This document shows positions 1-12,069 of a DNA stretch of 64,000 nt, one piece after another. Position 1 is the first letter of the stretch. Each line of letters starts with the position of its first letter. Made by a program: the position numbers and the translations under genes. Source of the stretch: Rugalucina vietnamica (taxonomy: Eukaryota; Mollusca; Bivalvia; Lucinida; Lucinidae); contig OZ024870.1 of assembly GCA_964017185.1 (NCBI GenBank), positions 29,287,621 to 29,351,620 of the forward strand. The letters are read 5' to 3'. The notes under the pieces were generated by a model. That model saw nothing but the letters and a program-made list of their open reading frames with translations. It searched no databases and was not told the origin of the DNA.

Positions 1-135
1 AGCTTTTGCAGTAATTCATAACAATAAGTTAGTTGTTCGGTCCATGTTGCGAATCTCAAAATAGTCAATGAATCATCACGGACTAAAAATTAATAATAAT
101 AAACAGCATGGTGAATTTAAAAAGAGGACTCACAG
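1..135 (-). repeat. Interspersed repeat family R3, partial copy
   Basis: The stretch resembles 35560-35700: a TTTTGCAGT start, a TAGTTGTTCGGTC motif, then AGTCAATGAATCATCA. Other copies are at 6415-6800, 32195-32545, 35210-35720 and 45955-46262. It is cut by the window start. No coding capacity is seen; it may be a UTR or LTR piece of a retroelement. Confidence 0.55.
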
Positions 136-486
136 TTACAATATGTAGCCCGGAAATTGGACATTTGGAGATTCCTTGAAAGCTAAACCTTTGTCGACAA
201 CGTTGATTTGGCAATTGAGCAGTCAGCACATAACATCAGTGGAACTTTGAACCATAATTAATAACACTGATCGAGCCACTTGGGCTGAAAAGTTGTCTTA
301 GAATGTGCATTATATACGCCTGTAGTAAATAACGATCGTTACCATAATTATAGTCATATCCTTGATGCTTTGTCGAGTTATAGCAGATACCAACAAATCA
401 AAAATGGAGCATTTGTATCACTAGTTTACATCATTAGACATAGCATTATACCACAAGTTTTACTTACGTCGAGGTGTCTACTAAAA
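136..486. other. No gene or repeat recognised
   Basis: AT-rich sequence without a convincing ORF or recognisable repeat. Confidence 0.4.
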
Positions 487-713
487 GAGCCTGTGCGTGA
501 GAAAACCAACAATTTGGGTTCCCATCAGGTCCGACACAAACCGGGATGTACAGTCACAGAAGACGGAGAGAGGCTGGAAATTTTGGATGTAGAAAGTAGA
601 GGAATTGTACTATCCGTTTAGCAAAAACAAAGGCGCTGATCAGCTTCGCAGTAAGCTGATCTGCACCTTTGTTATTGCCTATGCAGATTGTTGGTTTTCC
701 CAAGAGGCGGCTC
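487..713. mobile_element. GAGCC-type MITE, copy 1
   Basis: A non-coding element of about 227 bp. It starts GAGCC, followed by AAAACCAACAAT, and ends with the inverted form ATTGTTGGTTTTCC then GGCGGCTC. The centre carries GGCGCTGATCAGC near an AAACAAAGGCGC block. Six further copies lie at 3646, 21115, 33211, 34216, 48179 and 55341. Short ORFs across it are chance reading frames. Confidence 0.8.
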
Positions 714-1075
714 AAAATATTTCAGAAACCACAGGCTTCAGAGAAAGTAGCAGAAAAACCAAATCTAGATAGAGATGCCAAAACGACTAAAGAATTCATT
801 AATTTTGGTAAGTGGGTTGAAGCGAATATCAAGAAAATATAACGGCAACGTATACATGCAGTTGGTCATACCTACATGTAAATACCTACATGTACATGTA
901 GGATTTTAAAAAGGTCCAAAATTGAGCGTTTAAATGTTTTGTTTTTCATTATCTTACTTGTGCCAAAGGCTCAAAATGTGAGCTCATAGAATGGCAAGTA
1001 AGCCGACAGCAACTGGCCAAATTGTTAAGGCGGTCAGGTGGGAATATGACCCCTTACCATTGTGTCCTAATGAGA
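714..1075. other. No gene or repeat recognised
   Basis: AT-rich sequence with short ACATGTA-rich runs near 880-900. No gene is supported. Confidence 0.4.
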
Positions 1076-1380
1076 TGCTGCTTGTGCCTCCAGGCAAAAC
1101 TTACATGTACAAATTTGCTACTGACTGACCATATGATAACTGGTTGACCGCTCAGGTGTGAGCCTGTCCATAAAAAGTGATTCTTGTACTAGTCAAACCA
1201 TCCAGACATATAAGCCTTAGTGGCTTACTTGGATGGTTATATCTGAAGCACATTTTGGATGTCATGACATCCTAATTTTGGGTAAAAGTCCCATAATATG
1301 GAAGCAAAGTCCCGACATGACCGTAGCTGTTGACTGGGACATAAAACAGAAACCCAAGAAACAAACAATCCTAAAGAAAT
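1076..1380 (+). mobile_element. SINE-like repeat R4, copy a
   Basis: It begins near GTGCCTCCAGGCAAA, runs through ACTGACTGACCAT, CTTAGTGGCTTACTTGG and a GATGTCATGACATCC palindrome, and ends GTAGCTGTTGACTGGGAC plus an A-rich tail. The 3' block is shared with the tRNA-headed SINE at 51788-51946. A second copy follows directly, giving a tandem pair. A tRNA-like promoter is not clear in this copy. Confidence 0.6.
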
Positions 1381-1383
1381 AGA

Positions 1384-1650
1384 TGGGCTGGTTGTGCCTC
1401 CTGGCAAAGCTTTTACGCACCTGACTGACCATCTGATTATAGGTTGCTCTGGTCTGTGTCTGCCCAGGAAAAATGTTTTCAAGTTGAACCATTCATACAT
1501 AGAAGATTTATTGGCTCAGTTGGTAGGATATATTTTAAGCTTTGGATGTCATGGCTCTTAATTTTGTGTAAATGTCCCATAAAATGGAGGCAACATCTCG
1601 ACATGACCAAAGCTGTTGACTAGGACGTTAAGCATCAGTTCAAACAAACA
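1384..1650 (+). mobile_element. SINE-like repeat R4, copy b
   Basis: Same order of blocks as the preceding copy: GTGCCTCCTGGCAAAG, GACTGACCATCTGATTA, GGCTCAGTTGGTAGGAT, then AAGCTGTTGACTAGGACGTT and an A-rich tail. The GGCTCAGTTGGTAGGAT block resembles a Pol III A box, which would suit a SINE. Related pieces recur at 23587, 29820, 35925, 38103 and 58628. Confidence 0.6.
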
Positions 1651-1659
1651 AAGCAGCCA

Positions 1660-2180
1660 AATTTGATATAAACTTGGCTTTGATCCTTGTGTAAGTTTGA
1701 AATTAGGCCAGATCCCACTACTGCTTGTGGAGTTAGCTGCCCTAGAGGTTTGAAAAAATGTCATTATTAACACTCGTCATTTTTGATTGGATCATTTTCA
1801 TTCTTGCATGCAACAAGGACAACCATAATATCTCGTATAAATTCGAATTTCGTCCGGATCGGATAATAGCTGCGGAGTTATCTGCCCTTGCACACCTTAA
1901 AAATCCATAAACTTAAGATGGGCGAGTTATCAACACTCTAGTGTTGATCGAATCTGCTTCATTCATGCAGTTAATAAAAGCAATAATAGAACCTTGGATA
2001 AGTATAGAATTCAGCACGATCCCAGCACTGATTGTGAAGTCAGACGCCCTTGAGTGTTTGCAAATTGATATTTAATGTTGTTGACGCTATGATTTTGATC
2101 TGATCTTCTTCATTCTTGGTAATAACAAGACAGGAACACTTGGATATATAGATTGAGCTTATATTTCGGCCAGAGTTTTG
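1660..2180. repeat. Diverged tandem repeat, about 150-bp unit
   Basis: Three to four degenerate units can be aligned by the block GATC-CCACTACTG-TTGTGGAGTTA-CTGCCCT, seen near 1709, 1857 and 2012. Each is followed by a TTCATTCTTG-type block. The units are strongly diverged and have no coding sense. Confidence 0.45.
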
Positions 2181-2183
2181 CAT

Positions 2184-3505
2184 TACGAGGGATGTTCTGT
2201 AATTCTTGTTATCGACTCAATTTTTCCTAAACCAGCATCTGTACCAGAGCAAAAAGACTTGGTAATTATAGAGGGGTTCTTTGCAATATTGAAATCACCC
2301 AACATTTTTATGACGGTACAATTTATCATAGCAAACTGAGACTCTAAAGAGGGGCACCTTAATGACACTGCAAATACCTTCTTCATCCTTTCCCAATAAA
2401 CAGTATAATGTTTGAATTAAAAAAGGTTAGAATCACGATTTTATACCTGTGGGATCTCCATAACCTTGAAAACGCATTGGTCGAAAGTTATTTTCCTAAA
2501 ACAGAAATTTCAAGTGTTACGAGAGCTGTAAACATAGTACTATGCCAGTTTTTACGTGTTGATAAATTGAATGAGCGTCGGAATAGAAGTTTCAGATCCT
2601 AATAATTTCCTGTCCAGTTATTACTCATCCAAAATGTTAATGCTGCTTTGTGTCAGATCTTTGCTGATTCCATTGATATAAGTTTTGGATTATTTATCTA
2701 CCTAAATCTTGGTTTATGAGTAATAACATTTCGAAAGATAACACGAAATGTCAATGGAAGAGCTGCCCATACCACAATAATAGCATGAACAAATACTACT
2801 ACAACTTCAAAAAATCTATGTACTTGATACGTTCTAGAAGCGTTTTGGTTGACGTTGTCAATCATGAAATTTGACAGTGTTTCTATTATGATAGAGACGG
2901 ACAGCTCTCTTAGAAATTAAGCACCTGCTCCACCTTACATGTGAAGGAAATGTTAAATTGCCTGTAAAGTCACTTACAGCGGATGTCCATTAAGACCGTC
3001 TTAGACAAACTTGAGATAACTATCAATTTGAGATATTCACCAGACAATCCAATTGACAAAATTTAAAACTACGAAAAGGTGTAACCTGTGCGGCGATTTT
3101 AAATGACGTATATTAAATATATTATGACGTCATAAAGCAGGAGCAATAACTCTATAAAGTCAAAATAAAAATATTAGATACAAAAGTGTTTTCTGTCGCT
3201 CATATGAATGACAACAATGTGTAAAACAAAAATGGACCTGTATAGACTATTGCGAAGTTATAGCCTTTTCTATACTAGAGATCGAAATTACATATTGCAA
3301 ATTAAATGAAAATTAACGCAGTGTCATTACTGTACCCTGTTTTAAAATGCGATTACTATATGACCGTGCGTCGGACAGCAATAATTTTGATACCAGTCTG
3401 ATCAAAAAAGATCGGGCTTTCACCACATATGAACAACATTCTCATTGATTGTCCACAGAAAAAATAATCAAGCAAGTGATAAGTATTAAAGAACATCCCT
3501 CGTAA
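2184..3505. mobile_element. Non-coding element bounded by 16-bp terminal inverted repeats
   Basis: TTACGAGGGATGTTCT at 2184-2199 is matched by its exact reverse complement at 3490-3505, and weaker similarity continues about 10 bp inward. If the ends are read as CGAGGG, both are flanked by TA, as in Tc1/mariner-type MITEs (inference). The 1.3-kb interior has only short ORFs and no transposase. Confidence 0.5.
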
Positions 3506-3645
3506 GAACCAGCTGCTCTTAAGCTGAATAACACATCTAGGGTCTTTTAATGGGGATATGATTACTAAAACATCAGCTGTATCATCTTATTGAGCCTTCT
3601 TCATTTTGTAGGTAATAAGGAATACCATGAAACCGTAGATGAAAT

Positions 3646-3879
3646 GAGCCGCCTCGTGGGAAAACCAACAATGTGGTTTGCGAACAGGTCTGACACAAAC
3701 CGACCTGTACACGCACAGAAAAGAGCTAGAAGCTTGGAATTTCGGATTTAAGTAGAAGAGGGATAACACTATCCGAGTAGCGAAAACAAAGGCGCTGATC
3801 AGCTTCGCGGTTACCGCGAAGCTAATCTGCGTCTTTGTTTTCGCCTTTGCAGATTGTTGGTTTACCCATGTGGTGGCTC
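3646..3879. mobile_element. GAGCC-type MITE, copy 2
   Basis: It starts GAGCCGCCTCGTGGGAAAAC and ends in the inverted form GGTTTACCCATGTGGTGGCTC. The central GATCAGCTTCGCGGTTACC block is close to that of the other copies. It lies just upstream of the kinase-like fragment and may have separated it from earlier coding sequence. Confidence 0.8.
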
Positions 3880-3945
3880 ATTTATGGTTCTAATCATGCT
3901 GGTTCTCATGTGAGCGATCGTTGCCCTCTAGGTTTCTTGCTTTCA

Positions 3946-4326
3946 TAGCATCCTAAAGTCCTTAGGCCAACTATGAAAATGATATTCGTTATAGATTACG
4001 TTGAAACATGGATGGACGTATGGCCTCGCTGGGTCTACTGGCAATTTCCGGGACAGATTGATGGTTTCCTACCATTAGCTGAATTCATTGACACCGATCG
4101 TCTTACTGGCTGTCAAAGATTATGCGTTGCCAAAGAGATTACACGGCTATTCCATACACTGCATGCCAAAAATATAGTACAGAATGACGTCAAAGTGGAT
4201 GATGTTTATGTTCGAGTCCTTGATGAGGTAGGAAATTGTTTTTGCATTGATTTAAACTATACGGACGTCAATCAAAACGCCTCATCGAAAATGTTGCGTA
4301 ACTTGGCTAAAAGATACAAGATATGA
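3946..4326 (+). pseudogene. Protein-kinase-like fragment (C-lobe), probable broken gene or exon
   Basis: The frame is open from just after a TAG at 3946 to TGA at 4324-4326; the first ATG is at 3973. The translation has kinase-like landmarks in order: HPKVLRP and FVIDYVE (N-lobe end or hinge-like), ITRLFHTLHAKNIV (helix E-like), QNDVKVDDVYV where kinases have HRDLKxxN, and FCIDLNYTD where they have DFG. The catalytic Asp is kept (NDVK). The usual Asn is Asp, and DFG is replaced by DLN. There is no glycine loop, no VAIK lysine and no C-terminal half, so this is not a complete kinase. It could be a spliced exon or a decayed copy. The family assignment is inferred from motif order only. Confidence 0.35.
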
Positions 4327-5029
4327 AGAAAATTTGCATTTTCCTTATTTTTACGTTCTCTCTCATGGCATTACATGTTTTTAAACAGACTTTGGTTCTG
4401 ATGCGCACTTTTCTCAAAACTTGTGTGGGTGATTGCAAACTTCAAGATACGGACGTTTTGACGTAAACATTTGTGAAAGCCTTGAGCGAAAGACTTTTGC
4501 GTTGGTATTGTGAATTTGACTCTGTATCCAAAATACGATATACATAATAAACCCGATCTAACCAGAATATGTTTTTGCAAGATGTGTATGTTTTCAATGG
4601 CATGCCATTTTTCAAGCAGCTGTCGGAAAAAATCATTTCAGCAATTCCGAATGCGCAAATTGTTATGAAAAGATGATCAATACATGAAATGATTATAGTT
4701 GTTAATCTTGGCAGTATGAAATTTCAAACTTGACTTCGGCGTTTTTTGTTGACGTCAGTATATGTTAACAAAAACGCCAACATATCTAAGTTTGAAAATG
4801 GTTTTTATAGGTTTTAATATACACATTCTATGGAGAACGGAATTCATGGATATTTTGCTAATAAAGCCGCAATAGAATAACTCCGCTATGACGCTGTGAT
4901 CAGAATGTGCATGTTGAATTTGCTCAAAAGTCATATCGAATATCTGCCAAATACAATCTTCAAAATGTATAGACAAAGAAGAAAAAGTGGTCTTGAAACC
5001 TGCCCCCGCAAAAGAATGGGTCGGTTAGA
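4327..5029. other. No gene recognised
   Basis: AT-rich sequence after the kinase-like fragment. Only short overlapping ORFs are present and none has recognisable content. Confidence 0.4.
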
Positions 5030-5963
5030 AAATTAAGAAGGAGATCTACTGACAAGATGGGAAAAGTCCCTAAACTGTTGGGTAAATTTCTAAAACACCT
5101 AATTTTAGCAAATTTTTAAACTGTAGTTTTGGGTATAATTGTTAATTGTACAAAAATGGATTTGGCATTGTTCTAAATGCCAACAGGTAGGTAGAGATAA
5201 CTTTTGATTGTTTGTACCTATCCAAATATTTACAATTTCTTACACAGCTTATATTTATTCATGGAGCAAAACAATAGTTTCCTATGTATTTGACTGAAAT
5301 TTTTTATATAAACAGATGCAACATTGATGTTGACGATATAAACCAGTTTTGGTTTGTTGTTATTGCGCATGCACATCATTGAAAAATGTTTAAGGTAATT
5401 CTGCTTCCAATCACGCTTAAATACTTATGTTCCATGGTCTGGTGAACATCGTTCACCCCCTAGACCCGGCCTCTCGCTAACATATATTGTGTAAATATAT
5501 ATTAGGTTGTTTAGGTGTCTCCAGTAAAAAGAATTTCTTGGGTCTAGGGGGGTGGGTACTAAAATAGTAAAGGTCCCCGTTTTTTAAAATGACATTAGAG
5601 CAGGTTCCAATGAAGAGCATGCGCAACAACAACAAAATACAAAGCTGGTTTATGTTGACAGTATCCATTTTGCTTCGATTTATAGTAAAAATTGCTGTAA
5701 ACTGCTTAGGAAACTACATTTTTGCTCTATACAGATTAGCAGTGTGAGAAATGGTATGTTTTTGAGTCGGTGCAAAAAACAAAGGTTATCCCCGCATATT
5801 TGCATTTAGGACTGCTGCCAAATATATTTTATACAATTTACATATATACCTTATGATACAGTTTAAAAGTTTGCTTAAACTACGCGTTTTAAAAATTGAC
5901 CCCTCGGATTAAGGCTTTTAGGGACTTTTCTCATCTTATCCATAGATCTTCTTTATTATTAAA
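5030..5963. mobile_element. Long palindromic (foldback) element, about 930 bp
   Basis: The two halves are inverted relatives. AGAAGGAGATCTACTGACAA and GGAAAAGTCCCTAAA near 5036-5075 reappear inverted at about 5917-5960. TATAAACCAG and TTGCGCATGC near 5338-5372 reappear inverted near 5619-5660. The centre (about 5400-5585) is unpaired. There is no coding capacity. Confidence 0.55.
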
Positions 5964-6414
5964 GTTCAACAAACAATGTGTCAGCTTGATGTTTACAAAA
6001 ACTACGACAATGCGAGTTCATAGGGTCAAATTATCGTTAATAATACTAGCGAGTTCCTGAAATCAAGCATAAGTTTTCTGAATCAAAAATGGCCGCAGTC
6101 CGCCGCCGTTTATATTTGATTTTCACACAGACGATACCTTGGAGATTATAGATTCTCGCAAATTGTAAAGCAATACTTTACAAATTTTACAAAGACGGTT
6201 ATATACAGTCTTAAGTTGGTATTCACATAATCAAAGGTGTTCCCTAACTAATTCCCATGCGCATAGTTGTTTCTGAATATGTCGCCAAATACCTTAATCG
6301 TGATTTACTTGTAGATAGTACAGTCTACATACATGTACATGTACATATGAGATGAATGTAAAGTATCATTCACATTTATTTTAATTCATTTGTCTGTCGA
6401 CTAGTTAGACTCAC

Positions 6415-6800
6415 CACGAGGACCGAACAACTGAACTACATATTGTGAACCACTGTAAGAGCTGAGAGTGAGGTTAGGATCCTGTAAAACCGCTTTAAGG
6501 CCCTCATTTTACATTAATGACTGTTCCAATGTGATACGTCTGTTGTGGTTCCAAATGTTTTATGCTTTGGTGTTGACTTTGTGTGTTGTTTGCCTCTGAT
6601 GTACGTTTTCATAGACGTATTTGGTTAAGTCTGTAACTGAGTGACCACTTTTTGGGAAATAGCTGCTCACTCGGCTTACGATATGTTCTCTTTGTGCTAG
6701 TACCTGATTGTTAGTTAAGTTCTTTCCACCTCGGTGTTTTGATTGGGAATTACTTTCTGATTGCAACATGTCCTAATCATTGCTTACTTTTACTTTTTAC
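6415..6800 (+). repeat. Interspersed repeat family R3, long copy
   Basis: It carries GAGGTTAGGATCCTGTAAAAC, then CTGTTGTGGTTC, TTTTATG-TTGGTGTT, AACTGAGTG, AATAGCTGCTCACTCGGCTTA and a CACCTCGGT-TTGGGAAT end. The same order is seen at 32195-32545 (same strand), and at 35210-35720 and 45955-46262 (opposite strand). No ORF is shared between copies. Confidence 0.65.
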
Positions 6801-7374
6801 CCGATTTAGTTCGATCGAGTGTTAAAAACACACTGACCTAACGTGGGTTATCTGGTTTACACAGTATAATAGTGAGTTAATGTGTTTAGCTCAATGACAC
6901 AGCCGGGCAACAGAGGAGTTCCAACTCCCATCTCTCGATCTATAGTCCGACGCACAAATCACAAGGCCACATTTATTTCCTGTTAATTATTTTGTTGCAG
7001 TCTAGCATGAGGGTAGCGATGGTGTTGAGGCCTAAGTATGCACAGAAACCAGAGGATTACCAAAACAACATTTTGAACTTGGCATCAATTGTTGTGAAGT
7101 TGGCGTCGGCCTGCGAGAAGTGATAACGTGCAGTTGTCATGGAACATTGTATCAGAGAATGAAAATCTTCTGTATACATGTATCTTGAAATTATTATATG
7201 TTGTATGGACTATGTCAACAATGTTATTTTGGCATTTAAAGTCACTAATAATGTCCAATGTTTTATTTTCGAATCTTATATCATTTGCAATTTAATTGTG
7301 ATTTATTTAGTATATGTCGGCCTTAAATATTTTACTGATAAGCCACTGAACGATCATAAATGTTACCCTCGAGT
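6801..7374. other. No gene recognised
   Basis: AT-rich sequence with no feature I can name. Confidence 0.4.
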
Positions 7375-8354
7375 ACATGTACGAGGTATGGCAGGAAAGT
7401 TCGTAGACACTTCAGCTATCAGAAAAAGTAACGCGTTGTTGAAGAAGCGTTTTGCATAATTTCAAACTGCAATATCTTATAAGTATATTTCAGAAATTTT
7501 GTGCAATTTGAAGTAATAACACGCTTGGTGGGGCAGGTGTCAAAACGTAATAAAATGTGACAATTTTCACATTCTGTTTTTGCTTGTGAAACGGCAAGGA
7601 AGTGTGCTGTAACGTTAAAATATTTTGATCCTGAAAGAATGTTCAATCAACAACGTTTTCTGGGTATTTGGGCCTTGGCGGCAGTACAGTTTGATATCTG
7701 TGAATAAAATGTCAGATGCAGTCCGAAATATTTGTTTGAAAAAATGGCGTAATTTCGGAGAACAGCCGATAAGTATAAAATTGTGTGTTTTTGTTATGGA
7801 AATGGCCAACAAACACGATGGAAATGATATAAACAACAACATAAAAGCTATCATCTTGTCTGTCACTAGCTTACAAGTGGCAGAGTTGATTATAGACAAT
7901 TTGAGATGATAAACGGCGGCGGAAGGGTACGCGTCTTACATTCTCAGCGAATGAAAATGGTTTCATATGTTCAACCGGTCATCCGAGAAACCGAGGACAG
8001 TTGGCTCAGATCTGCATTTGACAGCTTGATACGCATAAAATTGTACCGATATCCAAAGACCCTATGTGGAATAACTCTGAAACATCGGTTAAACTTGTTA
8101 CAATTATATAAAGCACTGACAGCAATAAACTTAAAGTAACGTCACTGAGACGTTGACCCTTGCCCCGCTTCCGGTAAGGGAGGTGCACATAAAAGGCTGT
8201 AGAAGATGTCGTGTTGGCTAGATTTTCATAAAGCCTCGTCTATGTGCTCATGAAATATTTTTGCAAACCCAGATATATTCATTTTGACAGATTTTCTTTT
8301 CTTGTTGAAAATACTAATGGTGTCTACGAACTTTCCTGCCATACCTCGTACATG
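7375..8354. mobile_element. 980-bp segment bounded by about 35-bp inverted repeats
   Basis: ACATGTACGAGGTATGGCAG and the following AAAGTTCGTAGACAC at 7375-7410 recur almost perfectly inverted at 8320-8354. Inside are two adjacent small ORFs on the + strand (7625-7909, 94 codons; 7906-8139, 77 codons) that overlap by ATGA. Neither resembles a transposase I know. A non-autonomous DNA element is the simplest reading. Confidence 0.5.
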
Positions 8355-10307
8355 CATATACTAAATGACAAACACGTCTAAATCTAACCTGTTCCTATCA
8401 ATGAAAGAGAGGTTGAGAAAATGGAATGTGTACGGGCTCATGTAATTGTATGTGTATGACAGTTTGTGTGAAAACCGTCATGCTATACTGTACGTTCAAA
8501 TTTTACTGTATTACACGAAGACATGCAAACAACTGAGTATTCAGCTACACTTACTAAAGGAATTTATAGATGTGAAGCTAGCAGTAGCAGTACACATACA
8601 AATGTTTTTCCAAACGATCATCTTGCACTTTTAAAAGTACCCGTACCTGTATAAGTTCGTTTTTCTTATCCTTTCTACATTACGAAAACTTGCCCATGTT
8701 ATATACAGTGTTTTTTTTCAACGGCGTTACTTATTATTGAAATAAGAAACTCTTTTCAGTAATTACTTGAATCAGATATTAATTAGCCTTACTATTGTAT
8801 TCAGTTTTGACGGACGATTCCATTAGTGGGTGTGTTCACTTGTAAAATATTGCGAAAAAAAGTATTTATTGAATTTTGCAGAGTTTCAAAAGCTAAAATC
8901 TTGATATCATATGTTTTTTTTTAAATTAAAAGATACCTATTAGTCCATACAGTGATTTGTTTCTTTTTGAAATTTGGTTTTGAAGAACCTGAATCACCCT
9001 TGGACTACCAACTTCGAAATACGTCATACGGCAGGAAAGGGTTGTTATAAAATTACTAAAGTCTTTTAGTGATACACTGAGTGTCGTTCTATAGACATCT
9101 TCAAAACCGAAAAAAAGTTATAGAATCTTTTTTATTTTCTAACAAATTCAACATTTGTGGCATCCTTTCTGTACGTTGACAGCTGGTTTCTGGGGTTTCA
9201 CCCATATTTTGAAAAGAAGAAGAAGAAAAAGAAGGAAAAAAAATTCTCGGTAAAAGATGGATAATTATTGATCGACCCTCCGAAGATCGAACCTACCCTG
9301 TTAAAACGACGCCATTGCGATGACTCGACTAAAACAATTTGATGTATTTTGGCTATTTTGTCAATGAACTAAAGAGCAGATGTTGTGGAAAATATTGTGT
9401 AAAAGCTAAGGTAAGTAATAATATTTCCATATGACAGTGACACCTTACAGTAGGCCTACTGATAAATTGATCAAGCTGCAGTTTATTGTAGTGACCTACT
9501 TTCGTAATTTTGCAGAATTATACAAGTTTCAGCTTTTTTGAAAATCTAGATCTATCTCTGTACTTTATGAATTTATGAAATGCTGAAAAAAGCCTAAGGC
9601 TGCAAACCAAGATTATGAGAGATTTGCTTATTATTATTTATTTTGTGTGTGAAAACCAAGACTGGTCAGTTATTAAAGATTAGTGGGATTATTGATCCCC
9701 TTCATCATCGATCATTTAGTAGTTTTTAACCTTTCATCTTCACACTCATCATTCTTTATCTTTTTCTTTTTTATAACCCTAACGCGCAGTGCCTGCTAAA
9801 AATAATCGCGAGGGCTTAGGCAGTATTTAAGATAGATAGTGAAAGCCCATTTCAAGCAGAAGCTGCCTAGCAAGACCAGTTAACCTCAAATACAAAAATT
9901 GAATCTTTTTTTATTTCGAAACAGATCAAAAGGAATGTGTATTAAACTTTTTTTTTTGTCATCTATCAATCTTCCTTTACATCTTTACCTCCGAGGAGGT
10001 CTTCAGATGGTGTTCAGGTATACCAAGAGCTGAAGGGGGTTACTTGAAATAAAAACTGAGATCAAGAAAAATAGTGTACAGCTCTTGGCTCATGCGCAAC
10101 CGGAACCCCGGTCATGATTAGTGTAAGGTGACCAGTGATCGATCAAGGACCAGTGATTGATCAACTAGTGGTTATCAGACCTGGGTTAATCTTAATCGTT
10201 AATCATGATTATTTTGAGGCCAGTCATGTTTTTGTTTAGTTACGATAACTGTCGGGGGATGAAAAGGGAAAAATATAGACCACACTGATGTGTTTGTCGG
10301 CATTATA
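8355..10307. other. Mostly unassigned sequence
   Basis: No gene is supported. Small items: a fragment of the palindromic MITE end at 8680-8712 (CATTACGAAAACTTGCCCATG), an A/G-rich strand run at 9213-9243, and TGATCGATCAAGGACCAGTGAT-like short repeats at 10130-10165. Confidence 0.4.
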
Positions 10308-10588
10308 AATGCTATTTGCTTAATGCCATTTGCAAATTGCTGTTTGCTAAATGCTTTTTGCCAGATGCTAAAATGCTAATTGCTATATGCTGATTGCAAA
10401 TTAAAAATAAAACTGTCCATGCTTGTACAGTACATACTATGTTTTTATAATGTTAATTAATCCAACATACTGTAAAATTATGAATATTATCAATATCCTT
10501 CATAGGCCCATTTCAAAATTCTTAGTTACAATTTATCATATTACAATACACATTTAGCAATTAGCATTTAGCAAATAGCAATAAGCAT
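10308..10588. repeat. ATGC/TTGC short-motif repeats in inverted blocks
   Basis: 10308-10400 is built from variants of AAATGCTATTTGC and AATTGCTGTTTGC. 10550-10588 carries the complementary series (TTTAGCAATTAGCATTTAGC). The two blocks could pair across about 150 bp of AT-rich sequence. Confidence 0.5.
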
Positions 10589-10968
10589 GTCATCCATATT
10601 TTTTTCAATTTGACTGTTAGAAAAGCTGATATATTTCCAATTTTAACAAATAAGCATAACTGAGGAAAATAAACATTTCAATAAATCAATAATTATTCAA
10701 AATCACTTCAAACATGTCAAATGCTATAAAATATTATCTTATATACCGGTATACATAAATTATTTTCTTGGAAGAAATCAAGCTTTAGTAAAAACTCGCT
10801 CGGCATACAAGCACAGAAGCTCGGGCTCGGCTTCTAATACTCATGGGTGTAGCTAGCTTAATGTGCGACTTGCAAGTCACACCAATGCAAGTCGCACCAA
10901 TATTGAGATATGATGCGACTAGTACGTCACACCCATTTCTTTGACAACAATGTTACCATTATCAAACT

Positions 10969-12069
10969 CAGGCCTCCCAGCGAAACCTATTATTAAAACC
11001 TGTAAAAAACTATAATTTTGTGTAAAATTAGTAAAATCCTATAAAACCTTCATTTTGCCCCCAAATCTATAAATTACCTATATTTTTCTACAAAAACCTA
11101 TATACTTTGCAGAAAAAGCAAATATGAATCATTTTAAGACCAGCATTTGTTTTCTGACCAGTGCTTGTAAATGTTTTGAAGATGCATTGATCTGGTCGGC
11201 AAGCTACTCTTTCGTGAGAAAAAGTCAGTATTGGTTACCAGAACTGCTCCTTTCCTGCCTCTTTGCTCTTTCGGTCAAGGGTATAACTCGTTCATTATCG
11301 CTATACTTTAATCATTTTTAGATGCTCATAAAATCATAATTGGCCAGAAATATTACCGGGTTGACTGTTCATACCTTGAGTTGAAGAAATGATAATGATC
11401 TAAAGATATTTTCAAAGCTTTTAAGAAAAAAATAATTTTGTTTTCATATCTTCTGTTTTTAATTCAGTAAGGCCATAGTGATAAACACTGAGTCATTCAC
11501 CTCGTACAAATGACCGATGATGTCATTCCGACTAGATCAATACATTGAACAGCTGTTTGTGCACGTTTTTATTTGAGTTTTCCAGTCTATGCTGCCGACA
11601 GGTTCATTTGTTTCAATTTGATTGCAATTGTCCATTCATGATAATACACTTTATAAACTGTAGCAATGTGGAATGTGTGATTTTATACAAAACTGCGTTC
11701 CCGACTGCCAAGAAAGCGTTTTAGATTGCCAAAAAGCATGTGTTGGCAATCGAGAAAGTTCAGTTTATGTTCTACATCGTCATTTTGGCAATCCGAAATG
11801 CCATTTTAGGGCAGTGTAGATCTCTTTTTATTTATCAGATTGGTTGTTCATGATTGCCGCTAACACGGTGTGGTTAAGGAAACTCCAGAATTTGGAAGAA
11901 AGTTGCTAAAATTGTGATGGAAGTGAGAAAAAACAAAAACAACAAAAAAAAAACACCTTTGATAACCTATATTTTTGGTGACAAACCTGTAAAAGAACCT
12001 ATATTTTGGGTAAAAGGAACCTATAGATATAAAAACATATATTTTTCAAGTGGGCTACTAGGAGGCCTG
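10969..12069. mobile_element. Possible element with CAGGCCTCC inverted ends and AACCTATA repeats
   Basis: CAGGCCTCC (10969-10977, followed by CAG) is matched by GGAGGCCTG at 12061-12069. Just inside both ends are variants of AACCTATATTTTT (10983-11110 and 11966-12050), as in subterminal repeats of hAT-like MITEs. No target duplication was identified and the interior is not coding. Confidence 0.35.
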
